From: an archaeon
GTDB taxonomy: Archaea > Hydrothermarchaeota > Hydrothermarchaeia > Hydrothermarchaeales > JALUUU01
Direction of reading: 5' to 3'
Assembly (NCBI GenBank): GCA_027021185.1
Contig: JALUUU010000042.1
Span: 1 to 16,387 of the forward strand
DNA length: 16,387 nucleotides
The notes beneath the pieces were generated by a model, which worked only from the letters and a program-made list of their open reading frames with translations, did not search any database and was not told the DNA's origin. Within the stretch, counting starts at the first letter, position 1. Every line of letters begins with the position of its first letter. The position numbers and the translations under genes were made by a program. This document shows positions 1 to 6,719 of this stretch, in pieces.

Positions 1-2
1 AC

Positions 3-401
3 GAGTCTGTTGGCGGCGTGGCTGAGGTGACGGCGGCGGCGATCCATAGCAACTATGGTTCGCTGCTGGATTTCCCGCACCCGGATAAGGCCGTGGCTTT
101 TGCAGGACTGGATCCGAGCGTCGTGGAGTCAGGCAAGTTCAAGGGCAGCGTGCATCATATCTCGAAGCGTGGTTCACCGTATCTGAGGCATGCGTTGTAT
201 CAGGCGGCTAACGCGGGGATCCATTGTAACCCGGTTCTGAGGAGGGTGTATCTGAGGAAGCGGAAGGAAGGCCTGAGCCACAGGGCAGCGGTCTGTGTGG
301 CGGCGCGTAAGCTCGTGCATATCCTGTACTCGGTGGTGGTGAACGGGAAGCCCTTCGAATCTCCGTTCAGCACCGGGGCGTCCTCCATGGGTCATATGTG
401 A
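3..401 (+). CDS. IS110-family transposase, C-terminal part (5' truncated by the window)
   Basis: The reading frame is open from base 3, so the protein continues off the left edge; the GTG at 18 is internal, not a start. The residues match the Transposase_20 (IS116/IS110/IS902) C-terminal domain: a G-x-x-E-V-T-A-A-A-I opening, AVAFAGLDPSV, the ISKRGSPYLRHALYQAA block with a conserved serine thought to act in strand exchange, and the closing ARKLVHILYSVVVNGKPF. The N-terminal RuvC-like DEDD domain is outside the window. The downstream 100 bp fold into hairpins, which fits the arrangement of an IS1111-type element with a 3' guide RNA. The family call is firm; whether the copy is intact cannot be judged. 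Confidence 0.9.
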   Translation, partial: ESVGGVAEVTAAAIHSNYGSLLDFPHPDKAVAFAGLDPSVVESGKFKGSVHHISKRGSPYLRHALYQAANAGIHCNPVLRRVYLRKRKEGLSHRAAVCVAARKLVHILYSVVVNGKPFESPFSTGASSMGHM

Positions 402-500
402 TTGATTCCTCTTCCCTGGAGAGGGAAGGGGACTGCTGTAACCCTTCCAGCCCCCTCAGGGGATGGGTTGAGGCAGAGGGTGTAGCGAGAGCTAGGTCAA
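402..500 (+). ncRNA. Structured tail of the IS element, candidate seekRNA/bridge RNA
   Basis: Directly after the transposase stop three stem-loops follow. Stem 1 is at 407-432: 11 bp with one T-G wobble and a GGAG loop, core CTTCCCT/AGGGAAG. Stem 2 is at 440-469: AACCC pairs with GGGTT and, inside an internal loop, CCCC pairs with GGGG around TCA. Stem 3 is at 483-494: TAGC/GCTA closing a GAGA (GNRA-type) tetraloop. IS1111-type elements are known to encode their guide RNA downstream of the transposase. The base pairing is seen; the RNA function is inferred. Stem 1 alone could instead be a transcription terminator for the transposase. Confidence 0.4.
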
Positions 501-562
501 AACAGCCCCGGAAACCCCTTCAAAAACCTTATATAGCATCACTTTTCCCGCGGTAGCCAAAG

Positions 563-571
563 CTTTTAATT
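563..571 (+). promoter_or_regulatory. Probable TATA box of nurA-herA
   Basis: A CTTTTAAT-like element centred near 567 sits about 26 bp before the GTG at 593, the position expected for a leaderless archaeal transcript. A second, better TATA-like sequence (CTTATATA, 528-535) lies further upstream and would give a leader of about 35 nt. No clear Shine-Dalgarno sequence precedes the GTG, which favours the leaderless reading. Confidence 0.5.
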
Positions 572-592
572 TCCCTGATATGAATTTATCTT

Positions 593-1621
593 GTGCTGGA
601 CTCAACCTACGAGGTCTTCGCTAGAAAGAGGCCCCAGATAAAGAGGCGGATAGCAGACCTTAAGTCAAACAAGAAACTGGAGAGGTACAGGGAGGAGTGG
701 CGCCCTTTCACATCGGAGCCTGAGAGCTGTGTTGTGGGGGCGGAGGACGGCAGCGCCAACTACAAAAAATACAAGAGCCTGGTTTTCTACGTCGCCAACG
801 CCGTGGCCCTGGTCTTTGACGAGGAAGTGCTGGAGTTCAAGTACTCGGATGTCGACCTCCTTTATCCCTTCAGAAAAGTTGAAAGCCGAATCTCTCTATA
901 CCGCTCAATCTTGGAGGTTAAGGCCAGCCTTGAGGCCCTGAAAAGAGCTGATATGGATGTATTCCTTATCGATGGGTCAATATTCAGCGATCTTGTGGCT
1001 CAAAAGATGCCCGTTGAGCTCAAAAAGGAGGAGAGAGAGGAGATGATAGAGATGCTCCCCGAACTCGAGGAGGTCAGGGCTCCGATAGCCTCGAAGAAAT
1101 TAGCTGACAAAATACGGGGGGAAAAGAGGCTGGAGAAAATCATGTACCTTGAGTACCTTGAATACCTAAGCGCCCTTCAGATGCTCATAGAAGAGGGGAG
1201 GGACAAGCTTGTGGGGATAAGTAAGACCTCCTCTGGGGCTGAGCTGGGGGAGGATATTCCCGATATAGCGGTCTACGAAGAAGCCACCTCCTCCGCAGGG
1301 TTCTCGAAGCTGTTTATCACACCCCTGAACACGCGCTTCCCTGTCTACGAAGAATTCTTCGGCTCCACCGCATCTATGTTTACCAAGTGCTACGCCAGAC
1401 TGGAGGATAAAAAAGGTGTGGTGATGGTGGATTTCCCGAGGCAGATGGAAGAGGAAGAAATCGAGCAGGTTCTCAATGCTATCCGAGGGACCAGCGTCAC
1501 TGGTTACCCCTATCCCCTCCGGAGGGCCCACCGCCAAGTCGTCATAACCAACAGGGACATCCTCCGCTTCTCAAGGGCCCTGGGCATAACCGAAAAAACT
1601 GGAAGGGAGGTTCTGGGATGA
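593..1621 (+). CDS. nurA: NurA 5'-3' nuclease
   Basis: NurA is the nuclease that works with the HerA translocase, and with Mre11-Rad50, to resect DNA double-strand ends for homologous recombination. The 342-residue length is normal. Family motifs are visible: the acidic metal-binding motif E-D-G-S at residues 51-54, a second D-G-S at 127-129, and the C-terminal block Y-P-Y-P-L-R-R-A-H-R at about 305-314 followed by a V-V-I-T-N-R-D strand. The start is GTG 593. The stop overlaps the herA start as ATGA (1618-1621), so the two are translationally coupled. Mre11 and Rad50, often next to this pair in archaea, are not in the window. The IS remnant lies just upstream, but the promoter region looks intact. 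Confidence 0.93.
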   Translation: MLDSTYEVFARKRPQIKRRIADLKSNKKLERYREEWRPFTSEPESCVVGAEDGSANYKKYKSLVFYVANAVALVFDEEVLEFKYSDVDLLYPFRKVESRISLYRSILEVKASLEALKRADMDVFLIDGSIFSDLVAQKMPVELKKEEREEMIEMLPELEEVRAPIASKKLADKIRGEKRLEKIMYLEYLEYLSALQMLIEEGRDKLVGISKTSSGAELGEDIPDIAVYEEATSSAGFSKLFITPLNTRFPVYEEFFGSTASMFTKCYARLEDKKGVVMVDFPRQMEEEEIEQVLNAIRGTSVTGYPYPLRRAHRQVVITNRDILRFSRALGITEKTGREVLG

Positions 1622-3114
1622 GTCAAGATAACATCGGGGTATGCGTAGGTGAAGCATCGCCCACGAGGGTGACCTTCATCTCCAAAGCCATGCCCGCCTC
1701 TGGGGAGTATGTATCCCTGGAGTACGACGGCCGAAAGGTGCTGGGCATGGTTGAGGGCGTTGTCAGGGGCAGCCCATCCATATCTGAGGACATCCTCGAC
1801 CCCGAGGTGGTTGAAAAGATCCTGAGCTATGAAGGGGAGGACGAGCAGTACTTGAGGGGGAACATCCGCATATTGGGGGACGTGGAAAGCCTCGAAATTC
1901 CCCGGATACCTCCTCCCCCCGGAACGGCTGTGAAAAAGGCCGATGTCGAGGTTCTGAAGAAGGTCTTCGGAAAAGGAGGAATAAAGATAGGGCGGCTTTT
2001 AACAAGCCCCGATGTCGAGGTCTGGGTCGACTGTAACAAAATGCTCACCCGCCACCTGGCTATTCTGGCAATAACGGGGGCGGGTAAGTCCAACACCGTA
2101 AGCGTTATAGTGGAGGGGATCCTCCAGCTGAAAGGCCTCCCCATAATCTTCGACATGCATTCTGAATACGTTGACGCGGGCTTCAGCGGCGGGGTGAAGA
2201 GAATAATCCCTAGGCTCAACCCCCTCTACCTCTCCAGCCAGGAGTTCAGGCTCCTTGTAGATGTGGGAAAAGAGGCCCATCTTCAGGAACGGTATCTCCG
2301 CCGGGCCTATGACATGGCCCGGGAGAGGATAGGGTCTGGGGGGAGAAGGGACTTCATCTCCCAGGTAACGAGGTGTCTTGAGGAGATCAGGGATGAGGAA
2401 AAGGAGCAGACCCAATCAGAAAAAAAAGCCCTCATCGGCGTAATGAACAAGGTGGAGGACTTCAGCAAAAAATACAAGGGACTTGTAGATCCCAATGCGG
2501 GAAACCTCCTGGACGCCCTAGAACAGGGCAAGGCCAACGTTGTCGATCTGGGCCAGGTGGATGAGGAATATGCGGACGTAATAGTCAGCCACATGCTCAG
2601 GAAGCTTTTACACCTCAGGAAAACCAGGGCCGTTCCCCCCGCCTTCTGCGTTCTGGAGGAGGCCCACATCCTGGCCCCCCATCACAGGCCGACCCTTTCT
2701 AAATACTGGATTGACCGCATAGCCAGGGAAGGGAGAAAGTTCGGCCTGGGGCTATGCCTTGTCAGCCAGCGCCCCAAAAGCCTGGACCCCAATTCCCTCT
2801 CCCAGGCGAACAATGCCATAATAATGCGTCTCGTTGAGCCCAGCGATCAGCGCCACGTTCAGCAGGCAAGCGAGCGATTGAGCGACGACCTCCTCGCCCA
2901 GCTGCCCTCTCTCAACATCGGTGAGGCCGTTGTCCTCGGGCTCATGACCAAAATCCCCGCCCTGGTTAAGATAGATAAGTTCGAGGGCAAACTCGGAGGA
3001 GGCGATCCTGACGTGGTTGGGGAATGGCAGGATACATACAGAAAGGAAGAGGAGAGAATCGAGAGGGAGAAGCGGGAGATTGATGATCTCTACGGCGGCA
3101 TGGATGACGTCTAA
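1618..3114 (+). CDS. herA: HerA hexameric DNA translocase/helicase
   Basis: HerA is a FtsK-like hexameric ATPase that moves along double-stranded DNA and drives NurA at broken ends. Residues 1 to about 100 form the HAS (HerA-ATP synthase) beta-barrel. The RecA-like core has a Walker A motif (ITGAGKSN, residues 152-159) and a Walker B-type strand AFCVLEEAH at 342-350. A WIDRIAREGRKFGLGL stretch follows, in the region expected for the trans-acting arginine, then LVSQRP. The C-terminus is a charged helix rich in Glu, Lys and Arg, ending in GGMDDV. The length of 498 residues is typical. The gene ends 27 bp before the convergent gene at 3142. Confidence 0.95.
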   Translation: MSQDNIGVCVGEASPTRVTFISKAMPASGEYVSLEYDGRKVLGMVEGVVRGSPSISEDILDPEVVEKILSYEGEDEQYLRGNIRILGDVESLEIPRIPPPPGTAVKKADVEVLKKVFGKGGIKIGRLLTSPDVEVWVDCNKMLTRHLAILAITGAGKSNTVSVIVEGILQLKGLPIIFDMHSEYVDAGFSGGVKRIIPRLNPLYLSSQEFRLLVDVGKEAHLQERYLRRAYDMARERIGSGGRRDFISQVTRCLEEIRDEEKEQTQSEKKALIGVMNKVEDFSKKYKGLVDPNAGNLLDALEQGKANVVDLGQVDEEYADVIVSHMLRKLLHLRKTRAVPPAFCVLEEAHILAPHHRPTLSKYWIDRIAREGRKFGLGLCLVSQRPKSLDPNSLSQANNAIIMRLVEPSDQRHVQQASERLSDDLLAQLPSLNIGEAVVLGLMTKIPALVKIDKFEGKLGGGDPDVVGEWQDTYRKEEERIEREKREIDDLYGGMDDV

Positions 3115-3141
3115 AGTTTTTCCCTGCCCTTTCCGTGGAGT

Positions 3142-3396
3142 TTACTCTATCTTGTAAACTACATCGTTGGGGCGGACTCGCTCTTTAACTTTTATTCCGA
3201 CGCTCTGACCTGGCCCCGCCTCCTCCACGGACTCACGGTCGATCTGCATGGAGTCTACGACCTGCTCAAAACCGGTCGTGTTTCCCTGTATTCTTATTTT
3301 GTCCCCCACCTTTAGGCTTCCATTGGTTATTTTAATCCCCGCCACGCCTATCTTGGAAAAATAGGTGAATACTTTGCCGATTTCCTCCATTTTCAT
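3142..3396 (-). CDS. EF-Tu domain 2-like small protein
   Basis: The 84-residue protein is a single beta-barrel of the translation-factor domain 2 type. It reads GKVFTYFSKIGVAGIKI, then a loop with LKVGDKIRIQG (the typical L-x-x-G-D-x-I strand), then GFEQVVDSMQIDRESVEEAGPGQSVGIKVKERVRPNDVVYKIE, matching the EF-Tu/IF2 pattern 'V-x-S-M/L-x-x-x-x-x-x-v-x-x-a-x-x-G-x-x-v-G-i'. There is no GTPase domain. Such stand-alone domains are known in archaea and in some bacteria near U32 peptidases; their role is not settled, perhaps RNA or ribosome binding. Two Met codons (3396 and 3390) are possible starts; TATA-like sequence upstream fits a nearly leaderless mRNA. Confidence 0.75.
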   Translation of the reverse strand: MKMEEIGKVFTYFSKIGVAGIKITNGSLKVGDKIRIQGNTTGFEQVVDSMQIDRESVEEAGPGQSVGIKVKERVRPNDVVYKIE

Positions 3397-3412
3397 CGTG
3401 GTTAGATATGCC

Positions 3413-3432
3413 TTTTATAATATATATAGCCA
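3413..3432 (-). promoter_or_regulatory. TATA-rich promoter of the EF-Tu domain-like gene
   Basis: The 43-bp gap between the receiver gene and the EF-Tu-like gene holds a run of T/A on the minus strand including TATATATATTATAAAAGG. Boxes centred near 3425 or 3417 would put transcription start at about 3399 or 3391, next to the two candidate start codons. The exact box cannot be chosen by eye. Confidence 0.5.
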
Positions 3433-3439
3433 TCGATTT

Positions 3440-3796
3440 TTATACCCAGGAATAAACAGCCTCTCGGAATTCTGCTATGCTGAAGGGTTTATTGAGGACG
3501 TGCTCGGCTCCCGTGCACTTGAAAACTTTTCTCCTCTCTTTCTCCCAGGGGATTGGTGAGACAGCTATTATAGGCACGTCCCTGGTTAATGGGAGCTTCT
3601 TTAACCTGCGGCAGTTGGCCATGGCCTTATCACAGGGGAAAGATAAGTCGTAGATTATCAGCTTGGGCTTTTTCACCCTGCCCTCGTATAAATCCCTTAC
3701 AGACGGAACAGCGGACACCTCATAGTCTTTTCCAAGAGCCCTTGCCATAACGCTATAGATATCTTTATCCTGGGTCAGCACTACGATGTTCTTCAC
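3440..3796 (-). CDS. Stand-alone response-regulator receiver domain
   Basis: A 118-residue CheY-like receiver domain with no output domain. Visible features are the first strand NIVVL, the phospho-acceptor Asp50 at the end of the third strand (LIIYD), Ser80 at the usual Thr/Ser switch position (IIAVS), and the Lys103-Pro104 pair. The acidic pocket is Q9-D10 instead of the usual pair of acidic residues, so metal binding or phosphorylation may be altered. No histidine kinase is nearby. The start is GTG (3794-3796) preceded by a good Shine-Dalgarno sequence (GGAGG, spacing about 6-7 nt). That sequence can pair with an upstream inverted repeat. Confidence 0.85.
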   Translation of the reverse strand: MKNIVVLTQDKDIYSVMARALGKDYEVSAVPSVRDLYEGRVKKPKLIIYDLSFPCDKAMANCRRLKKLPLTRDVPIIAVSPIPWEKERRKVFKCTGAEHVLNKPFSIAEFREAVYSWV

Positions 3797-3803
3797 TCAA
3801 CCC

Positions 3804-3832
3804 CTCCTGGAGCAATTAACTTACCCCAGGAG
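3804..3832 (-). promoter_or_regulatory. Inverted repeat that covers the receiver gene's Shine-Dalgarno site
   Basis: On the minus strand CTCCTGG (3832-3826) is followed after 15 nt by CCAGGAG (3810-3804), a perfect 7-bp pairing whose 3' arm contains the GGAG of the ribosome binding site. In a transcript reading through from the GIY-YIG gene this stem would hide the site. In a transcript starting inside the gap the 5' arm might be missing. Confidence 0.45.
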
Positions 3833-3842
3833 TTTTAATAGT

Positions 3843-4253
3843 TTATTTAAACATTTTTTTAATGGTGCCGGAGGCCATAGAATTCAGTCCCGGTGGAGCT
3901 TTCTCCCCGAAGTATGCCAGGTGGCTTGGGCATGAGCAGTCGCTGGAGCCGAACTTCTTCACAAGAAGGGTGGCGCCAGGCATGGAGAAGATCTCCTTGC
4001 TGACCTCGCACTCCTCTCTGCAAAACATATATACTTCCTCTATCTCGCCCATTTCCAGGAGATAGTCTATGTGCCAGTGAAAGCGTTTTTTCCTCACCAT
4101 GTGCCTCTTTATCCTGGCATCTATTCCCCGCCTGGCAGAGCCTGTGTAGACATAGTAGCCCCTGGGAAAGTTGTAGGTTCCCAGGCGGCCCACCTTTATA
4201 TTACCTGGTAGAGGTTTTTTAATCAGCAAACAGTAGGTGATGGGGGCGTCCAT
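3843..4253 (-). CDS. GIY-YIG / DUF123 family protein
   Basis: The 136-residue protein has the DUF123 version of the GIY-YIG nuclease fold: an N-terminal strand Y-C-L-L-I, then FPRGYYVYTGSA (the GIY-YIG core), ARIKRH with the conserved Arg, HWHIDYLL, and the C-terminal CSCPSHLAYFG. DUF123 proteins occur alone or fused to endonuclease III in archaea and some bacteria; nuclease activity is suggested by the fold, and I know of no settled substrate. It starts 5 bp after the fwdB stop codon, so it is almost certainly co-transcribed with fwdB. That is an unexpected pairing of a DNA-enzyme-like protein with C1 metabolism. Confidence 0.85.
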   Translation of the reverse strand: MDAPITYCLLIKKPLPGNIKVGRLGTYNFPRGYYVYTGSARRGIDARIKRHMVRKKRFHWHIDYLLEMGEIEEVYMFCREECEVSKEIFSMPGATLLVKKFGSSDCSCPSHLAYFGEKAPPGLNSMASGTIKKMFK

Positions 4254-4258
4254 GTCCC

Positions 4259-5551
4259 CTATTTCTTAAGGGCCCTCACCTTTTCCAGGAGACGCTTCAA
4301 GATTTCCTCGTCGGTGAGAATGCCCTCAGGGGGATCCAGGACCTTTCTAAGTTTAATCGGGACAGTGTCCATCCTATATGCTGTTCCCTCATATTCTATT
4401 CCCGCTATGGCGCAGGGGATAACTACATCGCTTAGCTCTGTGGTTGGCGTCCAGTGAAGGTCGATGGTGACCATGGGTATGGAGGCGAGGTACTCTACTG
4501 AGCGCTGGGGGAAGTGGGAAACAGGATCAGAGGCAACGATCAACGCAGCGTCGACCTCCCTGCTCTGGAGGACATCGTTGGCGGCGGTCTCGCCAGGGTT
4601 ATACCTCGGATATCCTCTGGAAAAGTCTACCGCAAAGGGGAAGCCCGCCTGCCACGTGAGAACTTCACTGAAGCCTGTTACATTGTAGTGCCCCCTCATC
4701 ATCATGATCGAGAATTTGGTATATCGGTTCAGGTCTCTCACCAGGCTTATGGCGTTGTCTATGTTGCGGACCTTGCCCCTTGTCATGGTGAGGCCTTGAC
4801 CGAAGAAGAGGACTCCCCACTGACAGGATGTCAGTTTCTCGGCAAGGGCATAAATCTGGTCTCTCGGCACTCCGGCTACTTCGTCCTCCTTGAGTTCACC
4901 GCCGTTGACGATGAGCCTCAGCGCTGAGACGAGCTCGTAGTCCCCTCCCGGCTTTACCTGAACGAAAGTATCTGCTATCTTTGCGGTGTCGGTTTTGCGG
5001 ACATCAATAACTATGAGCTCCCTATCCTTGGCGCCTCTCTCCCTGAAGTATCCTCGGGGGAAAATTGAGTATCTTGAGAGGTGCCTCGGATGGGCATGCA
5101 TGGGATTCGCCCCCCAGTATATGATGAGATCTGCTCTGTTCTTAACCTCCCCCAGGGTAATCGTGGGATAACCTACATCCTGAACTGCTAGCTCGCTCGG
5201 CCCGTGGCACACAGACGTGCAGCTGTCTATTACAGCACCAAGCTCCTCTGCCAAGGCGACGCCTATCCTGTGAGCCTCACAAGTTGTGGTGGCCCAGCCG
5301 AAAAGAAGAGGACGCTCCGAGGCGGCTAGTATCCTGGCCGCCCTGTCCAGGGCCTCCTCAATAGTAGTTTCTATATGGCCCTCCTCTCCCCTGATCAACG
5401 GAGTTGTGAAGCGGCCCTTCCTGGCGTGAAGAAACTTAGCCGACCCCAGCTTGCACGCGTGTTTTACGCTTTCAATCTCCCCATTCTCAACGATAACCTC
5501 TATGTCATCGCAGAGAGTGCCGCAGAACGGGCATACAACATCGGTTACCAT
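4259..5551 (-). CDS. fwdB: Formylmethanofuran dehydrogenase subunit B
   Basis: This is the molybdenum/tungsten-pterin catalytic subunit that interconverts CO2 and formate, linked to methanofuran as formyl-methanofuran: first step of methanogenesis from CO2, last step of methyl-group oxidation. Cys7, Cys10, Cys14 and Cys33 are the expected [4Fe-4S] ligands (C-P-F-C-G-T-L-C, then H-A-C-K). Cys115 in TSVCHGPS is the metal-ligand position, so this is a cysteine and not a selenocysteine version. The length of 430 residues is normal. No other fwd/fmd subunit (A, C, D, F, G) is in the window. The gene starts with ATG and is followed 5 bp later by the GIY-YIG gene. Whether the metal is Mo or W cannot be read from the sequence. 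Confidence 0.95.
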   Translation of the reverse strand: MVTDVVCPFCGTLCDDIEVIVENGEIESVKHACKLGSAKFLHARKGRFTTPLIRGEEGHIETTIEEALDRAARILAASERPLLFGWATTTCEAHRIGVALAEELGAVIDSCTSVCHGPSELAVQDVGYPTITLGEVKNRADLIIYWGANPMHAHPRHLSRYSIFPRGYFRERGAKDRELIVIDVRKTDTAKIADTFVQVKPGGDYELVSALRLIVNGGELKEDEVAGVPRDQIYALAEKLTSCQWGVLFFGQGLTMTRGKVRNIDNAISLVRDLNRYTKFSIMMMRGHYNVTGFSEVLTWQAGFPFAVDFSRGYPRYNPGETAANDVLQSREVDAALIVASDPVSHFPQRSVEYLASIPMVTIDLHWTPTTELSDVVIPCAIAGIEYEGTAYRMDTVPIKLRKVLDPPEGILTDEEILKRLLEKVRALKK

Positions 5552-5569
5552 GTCTGAAAAAAAGGGTTT

Positions 5570-5581
5570 AGCATATAAAAA
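5570..5581 (-). promoter_or_regulatory. TATA box of fwdB
   Basis: The minus strand reads TTTTTTATATGC here, centred about 25 bp before the ATG at 5551. That is the spacing for a leaderless mRNA, and no Shine-Dalgarno sequence precedes the ATG. A second T/A run (5590-5605) lies just upstream and overlaps the terminator region of the rubrerythrin gene. Confidence 0.65.
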
Positions 5582-5589
5582 ATTTGTTA

Positions 5590-5623
5590 AAAATATAAAA
5601 ATATTTGCCCCCCATCGGGGGCA
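5590..5623 (-). terminator. Hairpin plus T-tract terminator after the rubrerythrin-like gene
   Basis: On the minus strand, 16 nt after the stop codon, a GC-only 6-bp stem (GCCCCC/GGGGGC) extended by one T-A pair closes a 4-nt loop (5606-5623). An AT-rich run containing TATTTTTATATTTTT follows. It looks like a bacterial-type intrinsic terminator; in archaea the T-run itself is usually decisive. It separates this gene from fwdB downstream. Confidence 0.65.
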
Positions 5624-5638
5624 GATTTTCCAGGTCTC

Positions 5639-6055
5639 TTAGAAGTATCTCTCCAGAAGACCTTTCAGGGCTCTGGCGTGCCTTGCCTCGTCCCTGGAGC
5701 TCTCATCGAAGAAGTCGTGAGCCTCGTCGATGTTGTTCTCTTTGGCTTTTACCGCAGCCTTCCTCTTGCCCTTATTGGCTCCGACCTCACCGGCGAGCAT
5801 CTTCTCAATGTTCTCTTTGGTACTGGTGGAGATCAGGCCGTTGAGCTCCGCAAAGCGGGCCGCATGCCATGCCTCATCCCAGGCGATGGATTTCAGGGCC
5901 TCTGCTATCTCGGGGTAGCCCTCGCGGAGAGCCTGCTTGGACATGGCTAGGTAGAGACCTACCTCGCTTGTCTCTCCCTTGAAGTTGTGATTCACAGCTT
6001 CCTCTACTGCTGTCCCTTTCGCCACTCCTATCTGTATCTCAAAAGTGGGTTCCAT
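5639..6055 (-). CDS. Rubrerythrin-like diiron protein without rubredoxin domain
   Basis: A 138-residue four-helix-bundle protein of the rubrerythrin/ferritin-like superfamily. The di-iron ligands appear as a Glu in helix 1 (E28 or E31, FKGETSEVG), E61-x-x-H64 in helix 2 (DEAWH), E106 in helix 3 (AKENNIDEAH) and E123-x-x-H126 in helix 4 (DEARH). There is no C-terminal CxxC rubredoxin domain, so electrons must come from a separate partner. Related proteins in anaerobes act in peroxide or oxygen reduction. The start is ATG 6055 with a strong Shine-Dalgarno sequence (AGGAGGTGT, 6064-6072). The gene diverges from an Lrp-type regulator; the repeats between them suggest control by it. Confidence 0.85.
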   Translation of the reverse strand: MEPTFEIQIGVAKGTAVEEAVNHNFKGETSEVGLYLAMSKQALREGYPEIAEALKSIAWDEAWHAARFAELNGLISTSTKENIEKMLAGEVGANKGKRKAAVKAKENNIDEAHDFFDESSRDEARHARALKGLLERYF

Positions 6056-6095
6056 TTTATTTTACACCTCCTTAGGCTTTGGTTGATTTTTAGTA

Positions 6096-6160
6096 GTACA
6101 ACTCAGCACATACGTGGTTTGTACCTGATGTCTTTCCTATTTTCGTCGTGAAAAGACATC
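6096..6160. promoter_or_regulatory. Two adjacent spaced inverted repeats (operator candidates)
   Basis: GTACAA (6096-6101) and TTGTAC (6119-6124) form a perfect inverted repeat with a 17-bp spacer. Two bases later GATGTCTTT (6127-6135) and AAAGACATC (6152-6160) form a 9-bp perfect inverted repeat with a 16-bp spacer. They lie upstream of the rubrerythrin-like gene on the side of the divergent Lrp-type gene. Half-sites about two helical turns apart fit a dimeric or multimeric regulator; the Lrp protein next door is the obvious candidate. Confidence 0.45.
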
Positions 6161-6208
6161 TACAAAGCCGTTTTAGTTATTGATTTCGCATTTTTAGGTA
6201 TGCAAAAA

Positions 6209-6218
6209 CTTTATATAG
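6209..6218 (+). promoter_or_regulatory. TATA box of the Lrp/AsnC-type gene
   Basis: CTTTATATAG is a near-consensus archaeal TATA box preceded by an A-rich stretch. It predicts transcription start near 6240 and a leader of about 54 nt before the ATG at 6294. Inside that leader TTCGTC (6250-6255) and GACGAA (6274-6279) form an inverted repeat with an 18-bp spacer, a place where a bound repressor would block transcription. A second TATA-like sequence (GATATAAAAA, 6226-6235) would give a shorter leader. Confidence 0.65.
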
Positions 6219-6293
6219 AAGACGAGATATAAAAATGTTTGGTAAGAAATTCGTCATAAAATCCACGAATCAGGACGAAAAGTGTGACCTAAA

Positions 6294-6719
6294 ATGGATT
6301 ACCGGGACAGAAAAATAATAGAGATTCTCAGTAAAGACTCAAGAACCCCCAACACTGAGATAGCTAAGAAGCTGGGGGTTAGCGAGTCCACCGTCCGAAA
6401 AAGGATAAAGGCCCTTGAGAAAAAAGGCGTAATTGAAAAATACTCCATAGTGATTAACCCGGCTAAAATGGGGTTCAACACCGTCGCCATAGTCGGCCTC
6501 GACGTGGAGCCCTCAAGGTTTCTCAACGTGGCCACCAAACTGACGGAATTCAAAGAAGTTAGATACGTGGCCACCTCTACCGGCGACCACATGATAATGA
6601 TAGAGATCTGGGCCAATAACGGCAAAGAGCTTACCGAGATAATCTCAAATAAGATAGGCCGGATCGAGGGCATAAACCGGATATGCCCCTCCATAATCCT
6701 GGAGAAACTTAAGCTATAG
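6294..6719 (+). CDS. Lrp/AsnC-family transcription regulator
   Basis: The 141-residue protein has an N-terminal winged helix-turn-helix (residues 2-50: D-R-K-I-I-E-I-L, then S-R-T-P-N-T-E-I-A-K-K-L-G-V-S-E-S-T-V-R-K-R-I-K-A-L-E-K-K-G-V-I). A C-terminal RAM (ACT-like) domain covers about 62-140, with VAIVGLDVEP, VRYVATSTGDHMIMIEI and a final strand ICPSIILEKLKL. This family senses amino acids or related metabolites and often represses its own gene. The divergent rubrerythrin-like gene and the repeats on both sides of the TATA box suggest a local role in redox or metabolic control. The stop codon lies in a CTATAG palindrome that also supplies the stop of the convergent sfsA gene. Confidence 0.93.
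   Translation: MDYRDRKIIEILSKDSRTPNTEIAKKLGVSESTVRKRIKALEKKGVIEKYSIVINPAKMGFNTVAIVGLDVEPSRFLNVATKLTEFKEVRYVATSTGDHMIMIEIWANNGKELTEIISNKIGRIEGINRICPSIILEKLKL

Larger units (their letters stand above)
1..500 (+). mobile_element. 3' end of an IS110/IS1111-family insertion sequence
   Basis: This is the truncated right part of an insertion sequence: the C-terminal half of its DEDD-type transposase (to 401) and about 100 bp of structured non-coding DNA. IS110-family elements move through a circular intermediate, usually lack long terminal inverted repeats, and carry a guide RNA (bridge RNA or seekRNA) in a non-coding end. The left end lies outside the window. The right boundary is not visible; 500 is a guess placed after the last predicted hairpin and before the TATA-like sequences of the nurA promoter. 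Confidence 0.7.
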
